NCBI RefSeq assembly: GCF_030077735.1
Contig: NZ_JASJEU010000013.1
Coordinates: forward strand, 186,001-250,000
DNA from: Gordonibacter faecis
Lineage (GTDB): Bacteria; Actinomycetota; Coriobacteriia; Coriobacteriales; Eggerthellaceae
Length of the DNA: 64,000 nt
Direction: 5' to 3'
A model generated the notes under the pieces. The model saw only the letters and a list, made by a program, of their open reading frames with translations, was not told where the DNA came from and ran no database searches. This document shows positions 60,352 through 64,000 of the stretch, piece by piece. The translations under genes were made by a program, and so were the position numbers. The number at the start of each line of letters is the position of its first letter. Position 1 is the stretch's first letter.

Positions 60352-60397
60352 ACAACTATAAGACTTGCATTATTACTAGACTAAGTCTTATAGTTGT
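60352..60397 (+). promoter_or_regulatory. ArsM1 promoter inside a 14-bp-arm palindrome
   Basis: ACAACTATAAGACT (60352-60365) and its perfect reverse complement (60384-60397) flank 18 bases. A -35-like TTGCAT (60365-60370) and -10-like TTATAG (60388-60393) with a 17-base spacer fall inside it. This is typical of a repressor operator; an ArsR-type repressor would be expected, but no arsR gene is seen in the window. Confidence 0.6.
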
Positions 60398-60443
60398 ATA
60401 GGTCGCATAAAAGAATGCGGTGCGAACGAAAGGGAGGCTTGTC

Positions 60444-61541
60444 ATGGACTATTCTGCTTACTATCGTAAAGCCACTTCGGAAGGGTACCAGGCGTACTAT
60501 GATGTCGTCGCTCAGGCTGGGGGGATTGACCCGCAGGCGACGGCGCGGACGCGTAACGCGGTTGACGCCGTGCCTGGTGAGGCCAAGGACAAGCTGTTCA
60601 ACGTGGCCGCCGAGATCAAGAATACCTTCCACGAGTTCGGCGCTCCGTTGCCGCCGCTTCTCGAGGGATGCACGGTGGTGGATCTCTGCTGCGGGTCGGG
60701 GCGGGATACCTACCTGGCGGCGCAACTGGTGGGGCCTGGCGGTAGAGTCATCGGCGTGGAATCTAACGAGGCGCGCCTTGGCATCGCACGCAAGTACCTC
60801 GACAAGGAAATGAAGCAGTTTGGCTTCGCGGAGGCCAATGTGGAGTTGGTGCACGGCGTGCCCGAGGACCTGTCCTTTATCCCCGACGACACGGTTGACG
60901 TGGTCATTTCCAACTGTACGTTCAACCTCTCGCCCGACAAGGCGGCCTACATTGCCGAGGTTAAGCGCGTGCTGAAGCCCCAGGGCGAGTGGTACTTTAC
61001 CGACGTGTTCACCGACCGCCGCATCCCGCAGGCAACCTCAAACATCATCGAAAACGTGGCTCTGCGCCTCGGCGGCGCGCTCTTCGTGGAGGACTTCCGC
61101 CGCATGGCTCAAAGCCTCGGCTTCCACGACCCGCGCTACGTCATCACGCGCCAAACGCCGCTGACCGATGCTGAGGCCGCGCGCTTCCCCGGCATCGCAT
61201 TCGCCACCATCACCTGCCGCCTTTTGAACTCCGAACTCACGTCGGACCATTGCGAAGACTACGGCGAAGAGATCATCTACGACGGCTCACTGCCCGACTA
61301 CCCTGAGTTTTTCCTGTTCGACAAGGACATCAAGTTCCCCGCCGGCAAGCCGTGCCACGTGTGCGACAACGTGTCGGTGCTGGGTCTCGAGGGCTGCCGT
61401 TATGCGAAAGTCATCACGGTGAAGGGCAACCGCGAGGTGCATTACGGCGACATCCACGGCGACCAGATTATCAAGACAGCCCCCGACTGGGAGGGCATCG
61501 TGGACGAAGACGACCAGCCCCTCATGGTGAGCTGCTGCTAG
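60444..61541 (+). CDS. ArsM-like SAM-dependent methyltransferase lacking several ArsM cysteines
   Basis: A 365-residue protein. The SAM site VVDLCCGSGRDTYLAAQLVG (about residue 78) is followed by ISNCTFNLSPDK and VLKPQGEWYFTDVFTDRR, as in ArsM. However, the N-terminal Cys group and the Cys before GGALF, both present in ArsM2 (62936), are missing. Instead, the C-terminal domain has CHVCDN, GCRY and a terminal CC. Methylation of another metalloid or thiol compound is possible. The start at 60444 follows AAAGGGAGG. It is followed by the GTPase gene after 78 bases. Family firm, substrate doubtful. Confidence 0.8.
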   Translation: MDYSAYYRKATSEGYQAYYDVVAQAGGIDPQATARTRNAVDAVPGEAKDKLFNVAAEIKNTFHEFGAPLPPLLEGCTVVDLCCGSGRDTYLAAQLVGPGGRVIGVESNEARLGIARKYLDKEMKQFGFAEANVELVHGVPEDLSFIPDDTVDVVISNCTFNLSPDKAAYIAEVKRVLKPQGEWYFTDVFTDRRIPQATSNIIENVALRLGGALFVEDFRRMAQSLGFHDPRYVITRQTPLTDAEAARFPGIAFATITCRLLNSELTSDHCEDYGEEIIYDGSLPDYPEFFLFDKDIKFPAGKPCHVCDNVSVLGLEGCRYAKVITVKGNREVHYGDIHGDQIIKTAPDWEGIVDEDDQPLMVSCC

Positions 61542-61569
61542 CAGGCACTGCGGCGAAAAGGTAGACGAA

Positions 61570-61599
61570 GGCGGGCGGGCCAGATGGGTTCCGTCCGCC
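61570..61599 (+). terminator. Intercistronic hairpin between ArsM1 and the GTPase gene
   Basis: Near-perfect stem GGCGGGCGG/CCGTCCGCC (about 61570-61578 with 61591-61599), shortly before the GTPase ribosome site. No T-tract. Confidence 0.45.
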
Positions 61600-61619
61600 C
61601 TCTCGTGAAAGGTACGAAT

Positions 61620-62708
61620 ATGGACAAGATCAGATTTATGGTGGTGAGCGGGTTTCTGGGCGCCGGCAAAACCACCACGATGATAGCCCTGGCTGAGCAC
61701 ATGAACAAAACCTACGGCGAGACGGCTATCATCGCCAACGACCTGGGCGCGAACCTCGTGGACACCAACCTTACCCAAACGTCGGGCTGCACGGTGGCTG
61801 AAATTGCCTCGGGCTGCATCTGCTATCAGATGGACAACACCATCGACCAAATCCGTCGGCTGCGCGACAAGGACGGCGCCGTGTTCGTCATGTCGGACAT
61901 CCCCGGCTGCGGCGTGGGCGCGCTCGACCACGTGTACCACCGCCTGGCCGAAGACTGCGCCGACGAATTCACGCTGTCGCCGTTCACCGTGGTGGTAGAC
62001 CCGGAGCGGCTGCGCATGATCATGCCGGAGCGCGCCGACATCAACCTGCCCGAAGAGCTGGTATATCTGCTGAAGCTACAGCTGGAAGAGGCTGACCTCG
62101 TTGTGCTGAACAAGGCTGACCTGCTTGAACCCACCGACATCGAGCGCTACGTCGACTTCCTCAAAACCGCCTGCCCGGACATTCCGGTCATCGTTATTTC
62201 GGCACTTAAGCGGACGGGCATTGACGAGTTGGCGGCGTTTATCACCACGCACGAAACCCAGTTGAAGAACTTCTCCGTGCGTAACAATAAGGAATTCGAA
62301 GATGCCGAGGCGAAACTCACCTGGTACAACCGCCGCCTGTACCTCAAGACGAACGACGGCAACAAGATTGACTGCAACGCGGTGGTGGAGGACCTCATTG
62401 AGGGCATTCGCATGGGCTTCATTGAGCGCAAGCGCAATGTGCCACACCTGAAAACGTTCGCCACCTCGGGCAACGGCGACTTCAACAAGGCATCGCTCAT
62501 CGGCGTGGACTACGACGTGGAATATGCGCAGCAACTGTTGCGGCCGCACAAGAACCTGCGCATGATTATCAACGCGCGCGCCGTGTGTGAGGCGCGACCG
62601 CTCGCACGGCTTATGGATGATGCGCTGGATGAAGTATGCGAGAAGTACGGTCTGGACTGCCAGGTGTTCTTTACGGAATGCTTTGGAATGGCGGACGAAG
62701 GACGATAG
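61620..62708 (+). CDS. COG0523/CobW-type GTPase
   Basis: A 362-residue P-loop GTPase. The Walker A motif VVSGFLGAGKTTT lies at residues about 7-19, and NKADL gives nucleotide specificity. The usual CxCC metal-binding site appears as GCICY, so one Cys is missing. These proteins insert or traffic metals, such as zinc, nickel or cobalt, for client enzymes. Lying between two ArsM-like genes, it may load or protect a metalloid-methylation pathway (inference). The start at 61620 follows GAAAGGTACG. The C-terminal region after residue 215 has no recognised CobW_C signature. Confidence 0.82.
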   Translation: MDKIRFMVVSGFLGAGKTTTMIALAEHMNKTYGETAIIANDLGANLVDTNLTQTSGCTVAEIASGCICYQMDNTIDQIRRLRDKDGAVFVMSDIPGCGVGALDHVYHRLAEDCADEFTLSPFTVVVDPERLRMIMPERADINLPEELVYLLKLQLEEADLVVLNKADLLEPTDIERYVDFLKTACPDIPVIVISALKRTGIDELAAFITTHETQLKNFSVRNNKEFEDAEAKLTWYNRRLYLKTNDGNKIDCNAVVEDLIEGIRMGFIERKRNVPHLKTFATSGNGDFNKASLIGVDYDVEYAQQLLRPHKNLRMIINARAVCEARPLARLMDDALDEVCEKYGLDCQVFFTECFGMADEGR

Positions 62709-62720
62709 GACCTGCGGGGT

Positions 62721-62844
62721 GAGGCCTGAAGTGGGCGGGAGGGGCCTCGTGCTCAAACAGTCCTCGCTCGGTGGAACAGTCCGCTGGACTGTTCCATTCG
62801 CTGCGGAACTGCGCGCGAGACCCCTCCCGCCCACTTCAGGCCTC
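62721..62844. repeat. Nested palindromic intergenic element, copy 2
   Basis: A 24-bp perfect inverted repeat (62721-62744 with 62821-62844) encloses TGGAACAGTCC/GGACTGTTCCA (62772-62782 with 62786-62796). Core pieces CAGTCCT.G.CTCG and TGCGGAACT recur in the 503-633 element, while outer arms differ completely. It may end the GTPase transcript. Confidence 0.7.
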
Positions 62845-62935
62845 TAGGCATGTCCAATCACCAAAAATGAGGGGGGGGGTTCAACCTGTGAGGGGTTGGC
62901 GGTTAGATCGTTGGGGGAGGAAGAGGGAGGTCGAC

Positions 62936-64000
62936 ATGGGGTTTGATGAGGGTCGGGATATTCGGGAGCTGGTGCGGGAGTATTATGGGGAGGTGCTGCA
63001 AGGCAGTGATGACCTAAAGACGGATGCGTGTTGTTGTACTTCGCATACGCCGCCGAAGTATGTTCTTGATGTCATGAATGAGATAGATGACGAGATTATG
63101 GCGCATTTCTACGGGTGTGGGTCGCCTATTCCGCCGGCGCTTGAGGGGGCGACCGTACTCGATTTGGGGTGCGGGACGGGGCGCGATGTGTATATCTGCT
63201 CGAAGTTGGTGGGCCCGTCCGGGCGTGTCATTGGGGTGGATATGACTGAGCAGCAGCTCGCGTTCGCGCGTCAGCATGAGGCTGCGCAGATGGCGCGGTT
63301 TGGGTTCGAGCGCTCCAACGTGGAATTCCATTGCGGGTTCATTGAGGATTTGGCCGCGCTTGGCATTGCAGACGAGTCGGTGGATGTGGTCATATCCAAC
63401 TGCGTCATCAACCTTTCTCCCTTCAAAGACCAGGTGTTTAAGGAAATCTGCCGCGTGTTGAAGCCCGGCGGCGAGCTGTACTTCTCGGACATCTTCTCCG
63501 ACCGCCGTGTGCCGCCGAAGTTCTATGACGACCCGGTGCTGCGCGGCGAATGCCTGTCGGGTGCACTCTATATCGAGGACTTCCGGCGCATCTTGGCGAA
63601 GCATGGCATCGCTGCGTTCTATGACGTGGAGACCGAGCCATTGCACGTGGGCGATTTTCAGATTGAGACGAAGCTGGGCTGCATCGGCTTCGCTTCGCAT
63701 ACGGTGCGCGCCGTCAAGTGTGATGGCTTGGAGGACCGCGAGGAAAACTACGGCCAGACGGCCACGTACCTGGGCACCCTGCCCGAAAACGCGCGCTACT
63801 TCGACTTGACCGAAGACGTGCGCCTTATCAAAGGGCGGCCGGTGGCGGTGAGCGGCAACATGGCTGCGCTGCTGCGGACCTCGCGCTATGCGCCGCACTT
63901 CACGGTGACGGGCGACACGGCGCATCACGTGGGCGCCTACGACTACGGCTCAGCCCAGGAGGCGCTTGAACTCAGGCGCGGCAAGCGGCACTTCGGGCTC
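62936..64000 (+). CDS. arsM: ArsM-type arsenite S-adenosylmethyltransferase (3' truncated)
   Basis: The frame is open from ATG 62936 to the window end (355 codons). Canonical ArsM features are present: Cys32-34 (ACCCTS), SAM motif VLDLGCGTGRDVYICSKLVG, Cys156 in ISNCVINLSP and Cys206 in RGECLSGALY. Together these can bind trivalent arsenic and methylate it. PGGELYFSDIFSDRR is present. The part after about residue 250 is an extra C-terminal domain. The ribosome site GAAGAGGGAGG precedes the start. It belongs with ArsM1 and the GTPase in one locus. Confidence 0.85.
   Translation, partial: MGFDEGRDIRELVREYYGEVLQGSDDLKTDACCCTSHTPPKYVLDVMNEIDDEIMAHFYGCGSPIPPALEGATVLDLGCGTGRDVYICSKLVGPSGRVIGVDMTEQQLAFARQHEAAQMARFGFERSNVEFHCGFIEDLAALGIADESVDVVISNCVINLSPFKDQVFKEICRVLKPGGELYFSDIFSDRRVPPKFYDDPVLRGECLSGALYIEDFRRILAKHGIAAFYDVETEPLHVGDFQIETKLGCIGFASHTVRAVKCDGLEDREENYGQTATYLGTLPENARYFDLTEDVRLIKGRPVAVSGNMAALLRTSRYAPHFTVTGDTAHHVGAYDYGSAQEALELRRGKRHFGL

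Noticed and set aside
60444..61541. Calling ArsM1 a standard arsenite methyltransferase
   Set aside because: Two of the cysteine sites seen in ArsM2 are replaced, so arsenic binding as in ArsM is not supported.

Overview
The window looks like a chromosomal segment of a GC-rich anaerobic actinobacterium of the Eggerthellaceae (Coriobacteriia; Eggerthella/Gordonibacter-like). This is inferred from gene content: many DMSO-reductase-superfamily molybdoenzymes paired with very small two-cluster ferredoxins, LuxR regulators fused to a multi-spanning membrane domain, a Tat-exported fumarate-reductase-like flavoprotein, and many MFS carriers. No rRNA, tRNA, CRISPR array, transposase or phage gene was seen.

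Layout. 1-3.6 kb: the end of an ABC permease, intergenic repeats, a small zinc-ribbon protein, a candidate structured RNA, and a trigger-factor-like chaperone. 3.6-7.2 kb: a membrane LuxR regulator divergent from a Tat-lipoprotein flavoprotein reductase. 7.3-46 kb and 52-57 kb: the core, eight molybdopterin oxidoreductase + 4Fe-4S subunit pairs (M1-M8, 761-856 aa catalytic subunits), plus one orphan 4Fe-4S subunit. These are interleaved with eight MFS transporters, two more membrane LuxR regulators, a TetR regulator, two PucR/CdaR-type regulators, a phosphotriesterase-like hydrolase, an FKBP-type isomerase, an XRE regulator and further small multi-cysteine zinc-ribbon proteins. 48.3-49.5 kb: two RelBE-type toxin-antitoxin pairs. 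49.5-50.6 kb: a gene-free repeat-rich stretch. 57-60 kb: an AAA+ ATPase with a winged-helix tail and a third PucR/CdaR regulator. 60.4-64 kb: a divergent ArsM-like methyltransferase, a COG0523 GTPase, and a canonical ArsM-like arsenite methyltransferase cut by the window end.

How it fits together. Seven of the eight catalytic subunits (all but M4) share a signature: two N-terminal Cys pairs, the motif [ST]Gx[SA]CxxPR, FHSE and H[GA]WW[FLY]PE. They have no Tat signal, and the window holds no NrfD/DmsC-type membrane anchor and no TorD-type chaperone. They therefore look like soluble cytoplasmic two-subunit enzymes, comparable to pyrogallol transhydroxylase and the gut catechol dehydroxylases. 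Each probably acts on a different small aromatic or other organic acceptor brought in by a nearby MFS carrier. Substrates cannot be read from sequence.

Regulation appears modular. A near-identical 21-bp motif and a CGCACCTCAT box link M1, LuxR2, M2 and MFS1. An AAACTTACTTTTTT element sits at the promoters of M5, MFS6 and M7, beside a divergent TetR gene. Paired GGAACTTCC boxes lie between M8 and a divergent zinc-ribbon gene. The least explained elements are the six small CxxC proteins scattered among the modules and the nested-palindrome repeat family.
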